64,000 nucleotides of DNA from Elusimicrobiota bacterium (GTDB lineage Bacteria > Elusimicrobiota > Elusimicrobia > UBA1565), in the NCBI GenBank assembly GCA_016196755.1, contig JACPXC010000044.1:1-64000 (forward strand), given 5' to 3'. This document shows, piece by piece, positions 25,898-35,425 of the stretch. The notes below the pieces were generated by a model. It did no database searches. It saw only the letters and a program-made list of their open reading frames with translations, and was not told the DNA's origin. The translations under genes and the position numbers were made by a program. Each line of letters starts with the position of its first letter. Position 1 is the stretch's first letter.

Positions 25898-26511
25898 TGC
25901 CTGAGATACACCTGCTGGATATATTCAAAGAGTCGTTCACGCTGATGATCCTCCTGCTATGCTCCATCTTAACGCTGGGATTTACGGCGGAGCGCTTCTG
26001 GTTCTTCCGCAAGGCCTCCACCGAGGGCGACCGTCTCCTGGCCGGGGTGGCGAAGCTGCTGACCGAGGGCAAGGCCGACGAGGCCCTCAAGGCCACCAAG
26101 GAGAACCCGGCCTCGGTGTCCCAGGTCGTCCACTACGGCCTCCTGCACCGCGCCCGCCCGCGCCACGAGCTCGAGGAGCTGCTCTCCTCCAAGCGCCTCG
26201 AGGAGCGGCTCAAGCTCGAGAAGTTCCTGGTCGTCCTCGGCACGATGGGCAACACCGTGCCGTTCATCGGCCTCTTCGGCACCGTCATGGGCATCATCCA
26301 GGCCTTCCGCGACCTGGCGCTGGCCGGGGCAGGCGGCCCGGCGGTCGTGGCCAAGGGCATCGCCGAGGCGCTGGTGGCCACGGCCGGCGGCCTGGCGGTC
26401 GCCATCCCGGCCGTCATCGTCTATAACTTCTTCATGCGCAAGGTGAAGAGCCTCTCGGTCGACATGGAGGTCGTCTCGACGCGATTCCTCGTGATGGTCG
26501 GCAGCAAGTAG
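25897..26511 (+). CDS. MotA/TolQ/ExbB-family proton channel
   Basis: A 204-residue inner-membrane channel subunit. Three transmembrane helices are visible: about 14-32, then the conserved pair near 110-130 and 150-175 ([19 protein letters not shown] and [19 protein letters not shown]). These are the family's diagnostic motifs. With ExbD/TolR partners it converts proton-motive force into movement of a TonB/TolA-like protein. The start overlaps the TPR gene's stop (TGATG). Confidence 0.94.
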   Translation: MPEIHLLDIFKESFTLMILLLCSILTLGFTAERFWFFRKASTEGDRLLAGVAKLLTEGKADEALKATKENPASVSQVVHYGLLHRARPRHELEELLSSKRLEERLKLEKFLVVLGTMGNTVPFIGLFGTVMGIIQAFRDLALAGAGGPAVVAKGIAEALVATAGGLAVAIPAVIVYNFFMRKVKSLSVDMEVVSTRFLVMVGSK

Positions 26512-26517
26512 GCTCCC

Positions 26518-26958
26518 ATGGCCGGCGGCTCGCAGCAGCAGGACGGCGACCCGATCACCGACATCAACGTCACGCCGCTGGTGGACGTGAGCCTGGTGCT
26601 CGTCATCATCTTCATGGCCATAGCACCCTTCGCGATGCAGTCGGGGATCAAGGTCCTCGAATCGAAGACCAAGGCCGCGGTCGGCAAGGTGTCGGCCTCC
26701 GAGAACGTGTCGGTGCGCCTGACCAAGGACGGCGTCATCGCCATCAACGGCAAGCTCACGCCGCGCGAGACCCTCTACGCGGCGATGGCCGAGGCGCTGG
26801 CCGCCTCCAAGGACCATACCGTGACGCTTTCGGCCGATGACGACAACAAGGTCGGCGACGTGGTGTCGGTGCTCGACGCCGCCAAGCAGGCCGGGGCGGT
26901 CAAGATCGCCATCATGACCACGGAGAAGCCCGCCAAGGACAAGGAAAAGGAAGGATGA
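26518..26958 (+). CDS. ExbD/TolR-family protein, first copy
   Basis: A 146-residue single-span protein with the family signature DINVTPLVDVSLVLVIIFM near residues 20-38; the Asp in the membrane helix is the proton-relay residue. A periplasmic ExbD fold follows. It is 6 bp after the TolQ/ExbB gene and overlaps the second ExbD by 4 bp. Confidence 0.94.
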   Translation: MAGGSQQQDGDPITDINVTPLVDVSLVLVIIFMAIAPFAMQSGIKVLESKTKAAVGKVSASENVSVRLTKDGVIAINGKLTPRETLYAAMAEALAASKDHTVTLSADDDNKVGDVVSVLDAAKQAGAVKIAIMTTEKPAKDKEKEG

Positions 26959-27371
26959 AAGGCTCGAGCAGGTTCCAGTTCGACGACGACTCGGTCACCG
27001 GGATCAACGTGACCCCGCTCGTCGACGTCTGCCTGGTCCTCGTCATAATCTTCATGGTGGCCACCCCCCTCCTTTCACGCCCCGCGTTCGAGGTGTCCCT
27101 CCCGGTCGCCAAGACCAAGGAGGGCGAGGAGCAGGACAAGGTGACGCTGTCCTTGTCGGCCGACGGCCGCCTGGCCGTCGATTCGGCGGAGTACCTGAGC
27201 GTCGACGAGGCCCAGACCGCCCTCAAGCGCGCCATCGCCAACACCGAGTCGGGCCTGGTCGTCATCCGGGCCGACCGCGAGGCCCTGCACGGCCGCCTGA
27301 CCGACCTCATGGCTCGCGCCAAGGCCGCGGGGGCCAAGTCCCTGACCGTGGCCACGGAACAAAAGCGATGA
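26955..27371 (+). CDS. ExbD/TolR-family protein, second copy
   Basis: A 138-residue paralogue of the preceding gene, with GINVTPLVDVCLVLVIIFMV near residues 14-33 and the conserved membrane Asp. The two copies differ clearly in the periplasmic part (this one ends ARAKAAGAKSLTVATEQKR), so they may form a heteromeric pair with specialised roles. Starts by ATGA overlap. Confidence 0.94.
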   Translation: MKGSSRFQFDDDSVTGINVTPLVDVCLVLVIIFMVATPLLSRPAFEVSLPVAKTKEGEEQDKVTLSLSADGRLAVDSAEYLSVDEAQTALKRAIANTESGLVVIRADREALHGRLTDLMARAKAAGAKSLTVATEQKR

Positions 27372-27389
27372 CCCCGGGGTCCCACTAGC

Positions 27390-28502
27390 ATGTACGCCGG
27401 CGCGGCGACGATCGGCACGACCGACAAGCGCGTCGCGGGCCCGCGCGTCCCGGTGGCGTTGGGCGTCTCGCTTGCCGTCCATGCCTTGGGCCTGGTGGGC
27501 TTCCTCAAGCTCTCCTTCAAGCCCGAGGAGGCGCCGATCCAGGCCATCGAGAACGTCGACCTCATGGTGCAGGAGGAAGAGCGGAAGGCCGCGCCCGCCA
27601 GGCAGCGCTTGCCGCCTCCTTCGATGAAGGAATTCCTAAGGCTGGCCCTGCCCTCGATCCCCAAGCCGGCCATGCCGATGGACGTCAAGGCCCAGGTGTC
27701 GGAGAAGAAGCTCGTCGACCTCCAGCCGAAGCTCGAGGACCGCGGCCGCATGAAGGAGCTCCAGAAGCTCGACTCCCTGGACCTCGGCAAGAAGCGGCCC
27801 GACCTGGCCAGGATCGCGCCCTTGATCGACCAGAAGCGCGAGGCCCGGGCCTTGGCGGCCATGCCGAAGCTCGAGGAGATCGGCACCCGGCAGGCGCCGC
27901 GGGCCGCCCTGGCCCTGGCGGCCCTGGCCGAGGCCGACCGCGGCCGGCTCCAGCCCCAGCGCATGGACGCCCTGGGTTCGCTGGCCCCGGAGCGCCGCAA
28001 GGCGCCGCAGACGGCCATGCTCCGCGAGGCGTCGCCCGCGACGGGCAAGTCGTTGGGCCGATTGGCCGACATGCTCACCTCCGACTCGAACCGCCTGGCG
28101 CCCGCTTTGCGCGCGGCCCCGGAGCCGCGCCGTGAGAAGCTCTCCGCCATCGCCGAGACCCCCGAGCCGCCGCGCCGCAAGGAGGCCGAGGTCCAGTCGG
28201 TCAAGAAGAAGTCCGTGGAGATCGAGGGCCCGCTCTCCGACCGCAAGGTCCTCAAGCACAGCCTGCCGACCTTCCCCGAGTGGGCTCGCGAGATGGGCTT
28301 AGTGGAGGCCGAGGTCCAGGTGCGCTTCTACGTGACCCCGGCGGGCGCCGTGGTCGCGGACCCGATGCGCATCGAGAGGACCTCCGGCTATGGCCGCCTC
28401 GACCGGCTGGTCATGGAGCACCTCAAGGTCTGGGTGTTCCAGGCCTCGCCGGGCACCGGCAACGAATGGGGCCTCATCACCTTCCGCTTCCTCCTGGAGT
28501 GA
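27390..28502 (+). CDS. TonB/TolA-like energy transducer
   Basis: A 370-residue protein with a short cytoplasmic N-terminus, one membrane helix (about 15-38), a long charged Pro/Lys/Arg/Ala-rich periplasmic spacer (about 55-265) and a C-terminal TonB-type domain with LPTFPEWAREMGLVEAEVQV and TSGYGRLDRLVMEHL. It should span the periplasm and be energised by the ExbB/ExbD complex encoded just upstream. Its outer-membrane partner is not identified. Confidence 0.88.
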   Translation: MYAGAATIGTTDKRVAGPRVPVALGVSLAVHALGLVGFLKLSFKPEEAPIQAIENVDLMVQEEERKAAPARQRLPPPSMKEFLRLALPSIPKPAMPMDVKAQVSEKKLVDLQPKLEDRGRMKELQKLDSLDLGKKRPDLARIAPLIDQKREARALAAMPKLEEIGTRQAPRAALALAALAEADRGRLQPQRMDALGSLAPERRKAPQTAMLREASPATGKSLGRLADMLTSDSNRLAPALRAAPEPRREKLSAIAETPEPPRRKEAEVQSVKKKSVEIEGPLSDRKVLKHSLPTFPEWAREMGLVEAEVQVRFYVTPAGAVVADPMRIERTSGYGRLDRLVMEHLKVWVFQASPGTGNEWGLITFRFLLE

Positions 28503-28506
28503 CATC

Positions 28507-29709
28507 ATGACCAAATTGCTCGCCGTGCTCGTCGCCTGCAGCCTGGCCTCCCCGGCCGGCGCTTTCTCGCTGTTCGGGAAGAAGAAGAAGGCCCCCGAGG
28601 CGCCGGGCGAGGGCGAGTCTCTTCCGGGCATGGAGAAGGGGGGGAGTCCGGGCGACGCCCCGCGCATGGCCCAAGAGGAGGAATCCTCCCGCAAGGAGCT
28701 CGGGCTCGACAAGGACCGGCCCGTCGACGCGGACGCGGACTCCGAGGACCTTCCGGGCGCCGGCAGACGCCGCTCCCAGGCGGGCGACCGCGAGGAGGGC
28801 GAGGCCACGGTCTCCGAGAACGAGACGGCGGTCGGCGAGCACTCCTCGGGCGAGGGCGGCCTTCCTCAGGAGGTCGTCATCCGGAGCGCCACGGGAGGCA
28901 ACAAGCTCAGGGTCAATAAGCCTCCGCTGGCCATCGAGGTCGATTCCTTCGAGTCGATCCGCGAGTCGCTCAAGCCCGACCAGAGCCTGCTCCTTGCCGA
29001 GTCTCCGCTGACCGTGGTCTGGCGGCGCACCCATCCCGAATTCCTGCGCAACGAGCGCGTCATCACGCCGAGCCTGACCACCTTCAGCGAGCGCCCCGGC
29101 ATCGTGTTCAGCCCCAAGGACCAGCTCCAGACGGTCCTCGGCCGCAAGCTCGAGAAAAAAGAGTCCCGCGGCTATCAGTGGAGCCTGACCATCGCCGATG
29201 AGGACGGCAAGGTCTTCCAGCATTACGAGGGCGCCGGCAGCCCTCCCGAGGAGATCGTCTGGTCGGGCGAGAACGACCAGGGCGAGTGGATCCGCGCCGG
29301 CCGCGCCTATTCCCCGGTCTACATGTACACCGACCCCGGCGGCACCCCCTTCACGCGCGCGGGCGACCCGCTGCGCTACAAGGGCGTGGTCCACCAGGAG
29401 CGCGACGGCCTGCACATCTCGCTGGACTCCGCGATCCTCTTCGGCAAGGCCAAGGGCGGGGAAGCGGTCGAGCGGGAGGGCGTCACCCTCCTTCGCTCGG
29501 CGGCCGACCTCGTCAAGCGCAAGTACACCGGCGTCCCGGTGCGTGTCGAGACCTACGCGGGCTCCAAGTCCCTGGCCGAGCGCCAGGCCCAGTCGATCGA
29601 GGACTACCTGGCCAAGGAGCTCATGCTCGAGGGTTCCGAGATCACCACCGACTCCCTGTCGGTGGGCTACGGCGACCAGCGCGTCGAGCTCATCCTCGTC
29701 AACCGCTGA
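28507..29709 (+). CDS. Secreted OmpA-like protein of the Tol/Ton-like operon
   Basis: A 400-residue protein with a signal peptide (about 1-19). Residues ~20-130 are acidic, Pro/Gly-rich and likely disordered. The last ~110 residues resemble an OmpA/Pal peptidoglycan-binding domain (DSAILFGKAKGGEAVEREG, then VETYAGSKSLAERQAQSIED and GYGDQRVELIL), although the motif is divergent (AGS in place of TDS). Only 4 bp separate it from the TonB-like gene. It would provide the cell-wall anchor of the system, the role Pal plays in Tol-Pal. Confidence 0.72.
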   Translation: MTKLLAVLVACSLASPAGAFSLFGKKKKAPEAPGEGESLPGMEKGGSPGDAPRMAQEEESSRKELGLDKDRPVDADADSEDLPGAGRRRSQAGDREEGEATVSENETAVGEHSSGEGGLPQEVVIRSATGGNKLRVNKPPLAIEVDSFESIRESLKPDQSLLLAESPLTVVWRRTHPEFLRNERVITPSLTTFSERPGIVFSPKDQLQTVLGRKLEKKESRGYQWSLTIADEDGKVFQHYEGAGSPPEEIVWSGENDQGEWIRAGRAYSPVYMYTDPGGTPFTRAGDPLRYKGVVHQERDGLHISLDSAILFGKAKGGEAVEREGVTLLRSAADLVKRKYTGVPVRVETYAGSKSLAERQAQSIEDYLAKELMLEGSEITTDSLSVGYGDQRVELILVNR

Positions 29710-29733
29710 AGAGTCAAGCCGGCGGGCATTTCC

Positions 29734-29739
29734 TATAAT
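29734..29739 (+). promoter_or_regulatory. Perfect -10 (TATAAT) before the K+ channel gene
   Basis: TATAAT is followed by six bases and then GTG 29746. No Shine-Dalgarno fits; a leaderless GTG start is predicted. Confidence 0.6.
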
Positions 29740-29745
29740 CGCGGG

Positions 29746-30747
29746 GTGGAAGAGAGCATCCGCCGGCGCCTCGCCCAGGTAGGAATCCTGCTCGGCGTCG
29801 TGCTCGGGACGGGGACCGCGGGCTACCGGCTCGTCGAGGGCTGGAGCCTGTTCGACTCCTTCTACATGACGGTCATCACCGTGGGGACGGTCGGCTACGG
29901 GGAGACCCACCCTCTCACCGGTCCCGGCCGCGTATTCACGATCGTCCTGATCCTGATGGGGCTGGGCGTGACCGCCTATGCATTCTCCCAGCTCACGGCG
30001 ATCCTCGTCGAAGGCGGCCTTTCCAGCGTCATGCGGAGGAAGAAGATGGAGAAGCGCATCAGAGAGCTCGAGCAGCACTTCATCTTGGCCGGCCTCGGCC
30101 ACACGGGGCGGGTCATCCTCGAGGAGTTGGGGAAGACGAACCGCCCGTTGGTCATCGTCGAGCGCGACGCCGACCGTGCCGCCGAGCTCGAGGCCGAGGG
30201 TCGCCTCGTCATCCACGGCGACGCCCTCCACGACGAAGTCCTCGACAAGGCCGGCATCCGCAAGGCGCGCGGCATCTTCTGTACGCTCGGCAACGACCAG
30301 GACAACATCGTCCTGGCCCTGGCCGCCAAGGAGTTCGGCCCGACGGTGCGCGTGGTCAGCGAACTCCACGACCCGCGCCACCGCGACCGCCTGGCGCGCT
30401 GCGGCGCCGACGCGGTGGTCAGCTCTCCTCACATCGGCGGCCTGCGCCTGGCCTCCGAGATGGTCCGGCCGGTCACCGTGGGTTTCCTCGACGCGATGAT
30501 CCGCGACCGCTCCTATACCTATCGCTTCGAGGAGGTCCCGGTGGCCGAGGCCTCTCCCTTGGCCGGCCGCGCCCTGGGACGCCTCGAGGTCTCCGGCGGG
30601 CGAGCTCCGGCGGTCGTCGCCGTCAAGGAGAAGAAGAGCGGCCGCTACTCGATCAACCCGCCCGAGGACCAGGCCCTCGAGGCCGGCGACGTCCTGGTCG
30701 TCCTCGGTTCCACCGAGGAGATCGCCCGTCTGAAAGGCTTGGGTTGA
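29746..30747 (+). CDS. Two-helix K+ channel with TrkA (RCK) regulatory domains
   Basis: A 333-residue channel subunit. Two membrane helices (about 12-30 and 65-88) flank a pore loop with the filter TVGTVGYGE (about residues 45-53). A TrkA-N NAD-binding domain follows (HFILAGLGHTGRVILEEL), and then a TrkA-C domain (about 255-333). It probably works as a tetramer passing K+ under nucleotide or ion control. GTG is the start because of the -10 six bases upstream and because it begins right before the first helix. Its stop lies inside a 20-bp palindrome. Confidence 0.93.
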   Translation: MEESIRRRLAQVGILLGVVLGTGTAGYRLVEGWSLFDSFYMTVITVGTVGYGETHPLTGPGRVFTIVLILMGLGVTAYAFSQLTAILVEGGLSSVMRRKKMEKRIRELEQHFILAGLGHTGRVILEELGKTNRPLVIVERDADRAAELEAEGRLVIHGDALHDEVLDKAGIRKARGIFCTLGNDQDNIVLALAAKEFGPTVRVVSELHDPRHRDRLARCGADAVVSSPHIGGLRLASEMVRPVTVGFLDAMIRDRSYTYRFEEVPVAEASPLAGRALGRLEVSGGRAPAVVAVKEKKSGRYSINPPEDQALEAGDVLVVLGSTEEIARLKGLG

Positions 30748-30760
30748 CCTAGGTCAACCC
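30741..30760. promoter_or_regulatory. 20-bp perfect palindrome upstream of gap
   Basis: GGGTTGACCT followed immediately by its exact reverse complement AGGTCAACCC. It overlaps the channel's stop codon and lies 65 bp before the gap start. It has no loop and no T-run, so it is more like a dimeric-regulator operator than a terminator. The regulator is unknown. Confidence 0.55.
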
Positions 30761-30825
30761 CGTAACCCTGGCGGCCCCCGCCCCGATTTCCTAGGATATA
30801 TTCCGTCGCTCACGGAGGACTTTCC

Positions 30826-31851
<1,026 letters not shown>

Positions 31852-31857
31852 GGCGCC

Positions 31858-32772
31858 ATGCCGGCGGCTCGGAAGGTCTCCGTCCTCGGGGTCCCCTTGG
31901 ACATGGGGGCCTCCAAGCTGGGTGCTGCGGGCGGCCCGGACGCCATCCGGCGCGCGGAGCTGATTCCCGCGCTCGAGCGCCTCGGCCTCGATGTCGAGGA
32001 CCGCGGGGACGTCGACATCCCGGACCGCCCGTCCAAGGCCAAGAACGCCAAGCTGCGCTTCAAGCCTCAGATCCTGGAAGCCTGCGCTTCGCTCTGCGAC
32101 GAGGTCCACGCCGTCCTGAAGGAAGGCCGCCTGCCGGTGACGCTGGGAGGCGACCACAGCCTGGCCATGGGGTCGGTGTCTGGAACCTCGCGCTTCTTCG
32201 CCCAGAAGAAGCAGTCGATCGGCCTCATCTGGGTCGACGCCCACGGCGACATGAACACCCCGGAGACCTCGCCGTCCGGGAACATCCACGGGATGCCGCT
32301 GGCCCACCTCCTCGGCCTGGGCGACCGCGCGCTGGCCGGGATCGGCGGGCGGGGCCCCAAGGTCAAGGCGCGCAACACCGTCCTCGTCGGCATCCGCGAC
32401 CTCGACGCCTCCGAGAAGAAGAACCTGCGCGAGTCGGGCGTGGCGGTCTTCACGATGAAGGAGGTCGACCGCTACGGGATGGCCTGGGTGGCCGCGCGCG
32501 CCATCGAGTTCGCCTCCGACCAGACCGCCGGCTTCCACGTCAGTTTTGACATCGACGCCGCCGACCCCTCGGTGGCCCAGGGCACCGGCACGCCGATGCG
32601 CGGCGGCCTGACCTACCGCGAGTCGCACCTCTTCATGGAGCTGGTGGCCGACTCCGAGATGCTGGCCGCGCTCGACATGGTCGAGATCAACCCCTTGGAA
32701 GACGTCCACAACCAGACCGCCGGCCTGGCCTCCGAGCTCATCCAATCGGCGCTGGGCAAGAGGATATTCTGA
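31858..32772 (+). CDS. rocF: Arginase (ureohydrolase family)
   Basis: A 304-residue Mn-dependent enzyme hydrolysing L-arginine to ornithine and urea. Metal-ligand motifs are complete: LGGDHSLAMG, WVDAHGDMN and SFDIDAADPS. HGMPLAHLLG and TPMRGGLTYRE favour arginase over agmatinase. It is unusual to find it between gap and pgk. Its stop overlaps the pgk start (TGATG), so the two are translationally coupled. Confidence 0.9.
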   Translation: MPAARKVSVLGVPLDMGASKLGAAGGPDAIRRAELIPALERLGLDVEDRGDVDIPDRPSKAKNAKLRFKPQILEACASLCDEVHAVLKEGRLPVTLGGDHSLAMGSVSGTSRFFAQKKQSIGLIWVDAHGDMNTPETSPSGNIHGMPLAHLLGLGDRALAGIGGRGPKVKARNTVLVGIRDLDASEKKNLRESGVAVFTMKEVDRYGMAWVAARAIEFASDQTAGFHVSFDIDAADPSVAQGTGTPMRGGLTYRESHLFMELVADSEMLAALDMVEINPLEDVHNQTAGLASELIQSALGKRIF

Positions 32773-33974
32773 TGACGACCGCCGCCCTCAACCTCAAGAC
32801 CCTCGATCAGCTCGACTATAAGGGGAAGCGCGTCCTCCTGCGCGTCGACTACAACGTGCCGCTCGACGGCGAGCGAGTCACCGACGACGCCCGCATCCGC
32901 GAGACCCTTCCTACCTTGAAAAAGCTCATCGACGCCGGCTGCCGACTGGTCCTCATCGCGCACGCCGGCCGCCCCAAGGGCAAGCCGAACCCCAAGTACA
33001 GCCTCAAGCCCGCGGCGAGCGCCCTCGAGAAGCTGCTCGGCCGCCCGGTCGCCTTCGCCGAGGACTGCGTCGGGCCCGCCGCCGACGCCTCCGTGCAAGC
33101 CCTGGCGCCTGGGCAGGTCCTCCTGCTCGAGAACCTGCGCTTCCATCCCGAGGAGGAGGCCAACGACGCGGCCTTCGCCAAGAAGCTGGCCGCCCACGGC
33201 GAGGTCTTCGTCCAGGAGGCCTTCGGGGCTCTGCACCGCGCCCATGCCTCGACGGCGGCCGTGGCGGGGCTCCTGCCGGGTGCCATCGGCGGCCTCGTGG
33301 CCCGCGAGCTCGAGTTCTTAAACAGGATCGCGGAGCGCCCCGAGCACCCCTACGTGGCCGTGCTAGGCGGGGCCAAGGTCTCCGACAAGCTGCTCGTGGC
33401 CCGGCGCCTGCTCGAGAAGGTCGACGTCATGCTCATCGGCGGCGGGATGGCCTATACCTTTCTCAAGGCCCAGGGCATCGGCATCGGCAAGTCTCTGCTC
33501 GAGGCCGACCGTCTCGGCGACGCCCGCGAGATCCTCGATGAGGCGCGCCGCCGCAACGTCGAGCTCCTGCTTCCCGCCGACCACGTCGCGGCGCCGGAGT
33601 TCAAGGCCGACTCTCCCGCGACCATCACGCCGGCCCAGGAGGTCCCCGAGGGCCTCATGGGCCTCGACATCGGCCCCAAGAGCCGCCAGCTATTCGCCGC
33701 CAGCGTGGCCAAGGCCAAGACCGTGTTCTGGAACGGCCCGATGGGCGTCTTCGAGATGCCGGCCTTCGCGGCGGGCTCCAAGGCCATGGCCGAGTCGCTG
33801 GCCAAGGCCACGGCCAACGGCACGACGACGGTGGCGGGCGGGGGGGACTCCTTGGCGGTGCTGGCCCAGACCGGCCTAGCCTCCAAGATGACCCACTGTT
33901 CCACCGGCGGCGGGGCCAGCCTCGAGCTCCTCGAGGGCAAGCTCCTGCCGGGACTCAAGGCCCTGGCCGGATAG
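32772..33974 (+). CDS. pgk: Phosphoglycerate kinase
   Basis: A 400-residue glycolytic kinase making ATP from 1,3-bisphosphoglycerate. Signatures: RVLLRVDYNVPLDG at the N-terminus, IAHAGRPKGKPN, VLGGAKVSDKL, NGPMGVFEMPAF and VAGGGDSLA. Full length. The triosephosphate isomerase gene that often follows pgk is missing; secG comes next after 21 bp. Confidence 0.97.
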   Translation: MTTAALNLKTLDQLDYKGKRVLLRVDYNVPLDGERVTDDARIRETLPTLKKLIDAGCRLVLIAHAGRPKGKPNPKYSLKPAASALEKLLGRPVAFAEDCVGPAADASVQALAPGQVLLLENLRFHPEEEANDAAFAKKLAAHGEVFVQEAFGALHRAHASTAAVAGLLPGAIGGLVARELEFLNRIAERPEHPYVAVLGGAKVSDKLLVARRLLEKVDVMLIGGGMAYTFLKAQGIGIGKSLLEADRLGDAREILDEARRRNVELLLPADHVAAPEFKADSPATITPAQEVPEGLMGLDIGPKSRQLFAASVAKAKTVFWNGPMGVFEMPAFAAGSKAMAESLAKATANGTTTVAGGGDSLAVLAQTGLASKMTHCSTGGGASLELLEGKLLPGLKALAG

Positions 33975-33977
33975 TTT

Positions 33978-33986
33978 TGCTATAAT
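33978..33986 (+). promoter_or_regulatory. Extended -10 before secG
   Basis: TGC-TATAAT ends nine bases before ATG 33996, directly after the pgk stop. It gives secG and the following tRNA-Leu their own promoter with an almost leaderless transcript. Confidence 0.6.
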
Positions 33987-33995
33987 TCGAACACC

Positions 33996-34322
33996 ATGTA
34001 TCACGTATTGATGGGCATCCACATCCTGGCCTGCATCCTGATGGTCTTCATCGTCTTGCTGCAGGCGGGGCGCGGAGCCGGCTTCAACGTGTTCGGCGGC
34101 GGCGGCGATTCCCTCTTCGCCACTCCGACGGGCTCGAGCTTCCTCAAGAAGCTGACGGCATGGATGGCGGGCACCTTCGCCGTGACCTCCCTCCTCCTGA
34201 CCCTCCTGCAGGGCCGGGAAGGGTTCCGGAGCGTCACGAACACGGTGGCCGCACCGGCGGCGGCTCCGGCCCCGTCGGCGCCGATGCCGCCGGCCGAGCC
34301 GGCGGCGCCGGCAAAACCCTAG
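33996..34322 (+). CDS. secG: Preprotein translocase subunit SecG
   Basis: A 108-residue protein with the two SecG helices (about 3-22 and 52-72) separated by the conserved glycine-rich loop LLQAGRGAGFNVFGGGGDS. The C-terminal tail is Ala/Pro-rich. It assists SecYE in protein export. The final base of its TAG stop (34322) is the first base of tRNA-Leu. Confidence 0.93.
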   Translation: MYHVLMGIHILACILMVFIVLLQAGRGAGFNVFGGGGDSLFATPTGSSFLKKLTAWMAGTFAVTSLLLTLLQGREGFRSVTNTVAAPAAAPAPSAPMPPAEPAAPAKP

Positions 34323-34405
34323 CGCGGGTGGCGGAACTGGCAGACGCGCACGTTTGAGGGGCGTGTGACCGAAAGGTTGTAAGGGTTCGAGTCCCTTCTC
34401 GCGCA
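34322..34405 (+). tRNA. tRNA-Leu (anticodon GAG)
   Basis: Acceptor GCGCGGG pairs with CTCGCGC (one G-U). The anticodon stem CACGT / GCGTG encloses TTGAGGG (anticodon GAG), there is a long variable arm (TGACCGAAAGGTTGT) typical of tRNA-Leu, and the T-arm is AAGGG-TTCGAGT-CCCTT. CCA is not encoded, unlike tRNA-Val in this window. It shares one base with the secG stop, so mature tRNA must be cut from the secG message. Confidence 0.93.
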
Positions 34406-34421
34406 ATACACTGAAAGAAGA

Positions 34422-34451
34422 AGGCCCCGGCTGAGAAGCCGGGGCCTTTTT
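34422..34451 (+). terminator. Intrinsic terminator after tRNA-Leu
   Basis: An 11-bp perfect stem AGGCCCCGGCT / AGCCGGGGCCT with GAGA loop, followed by TTTT. The other strand reads CTTC after the stem, so it may also help end the convergent toxin transcript. Confidence 0.95.
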
Positions 34452-34472
34452 CGCTGGGGGTTACTACAACGT

Positions 34473-35054
34473 TCAGGTCAAGCCCTTGGACCAATCCGGT
34501 AAAGATTTGGCCTTCTCCACCGGCCGACCGTTTCTGAAGACGACGACTTTTCGAAACGGGCGGCTTAGATCGCCGTTGTCGAATACATACACGAGCGGGA
34601 GAGCGCCGATGGCGGCCTTCAGGTTCCTCAGGGTCCGCGGGAAACGAGTTTTCAGTTTTTCCGTGGGGACATCGTGGCCTCCCTGCGAGACGCGCATGGC
34701 GACGCGCTCTTCGCTCAATATCGGATTCTCAAGACCGATGAAGCAGAGAACGACCGTATAGCCCGCGGCCACGGCTTCTTTCAAGAAATTCAATTTGTCG
34801 CCCGCGGGGTCCGAGAAAACGGTCTCGAATGCAAAGCTCTCCTTCTGTCCCAGCAACGCCCGCCGAACGGCATCGGCTGCCTTCGCGGCGGCATACGCGT
34901 CCATCTCCAGCTCGCGCGCGAGGACATCGGCGCTCACGTATCTGAGGGCGGCCGGAGCGATATGGGCGTGATAGAACGTGGTCTTGCCCGCTCCGTTGGG
35001 ACCCGCGACAGCCACGATGATGGGTCGGCGGTCCAACTCGGGAATGTCTTTCAA
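34473..35054 (-). CDS. Zeta-toxin-like P-loop kinase
   Basis: A 193-residue ATPase with Walker A GPNGAGKTTFY near residues 18-28. It also shows the zeta-family pattern SADVLARE, ESFAFETVFSDP and a late RVSQGGHDVP segment. Zeta toxins phosphorylate UDP-N-acetylglucosamine or related sugars; small chromosomal members like this are mostly untested. The start is TTG 35054, overlapping the antitoxin's stop as TTGA, which sets it as the second gene of a toxin-antitoxin pair. Confidence 0.85.
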   Translation of the reverse strand: MKDIPELDRRPIIVAVAGPNGAGKTTFYHAHIAPAALRYVSADVLARELEMDAYAAAKAADAVRRALLGQKESFAFETVFSDPAGDKLNFLKEAVAAGYTVVLCFIGLENPILSEERVAMRVSQGGHDVPTEKLKTRFPRTLRNLKAAIGALPLVYVFDNGDLSRPFRKVVVFRNGRPVEKAKSLPDWSKGLT

Positions 35055-35419
35055 TCAGACGCCGCGAACCGACGATGGACGAATCGGCCGACGGTCCGTG
35101 TACCGTTCGCTTGCGTACGCACCAGTAACCCGGGCCGACCTGGCGCCGGCTGATAGTGCGGAAACGGCAGGCTCTTCAAATGTTCGGCGACGCGGCGGCG
35201 GCCCTCGGCGGAGTCAACGGACTCCAAGATCTCGGACAGCGGTCTAGCCGCTTTTGAACGGATCAGCGCCATCGCCTCCAGACCCTTTAGCAGCGGCTCC
35301 AGAGCCTCTCCGAGAGCCGCCCAGTACTCGATTTGACCGGCGATGGATCGACGTTCGACTGCCCCCGCCAAGCGAGCATCCAAGACCAAGGAATCGGCAA
35401 TCTTGACTGGCTGTCCCAT
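35051..35419 (-). CDS. ParD-like antitoxin of the zeta-type toxin
   Basis: A 122-residue protein whose first ~50 residues (VKIADSLVLDARLAG, then RSIAGQIEYWAALG) resemble the ParD-like/RHH antitoxins found with zeta-type kinases. The C-terminal half (PFPHYQPAPGRPGLLVR) would contact the toxin. Antitoxin first and toxin second with a 4-bp overlap is the usual order. A palindrome sits in its promoter, so autorepression is likely. Confidence 0.75.
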   Translation of the reverse strand: MGQPVKIADSLVLDARLAGAVERRSIAGQIEYWAALGEALEPLLKGLEAMALIRSKAARPLSEILESVDSAEGRRRVAEHLKSLPFPHYQPAPGRPGLLVRTQANGTRTVGRFVHRRFAASD

Positions 35420-35425
35420 GCCAAT

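Noticed and set aside
28477-30432. 651-codon minus-strand frame
   Set aside because: Antisense shadow of the OmpA-like and K+ channel genes, which have clear domain motifs.
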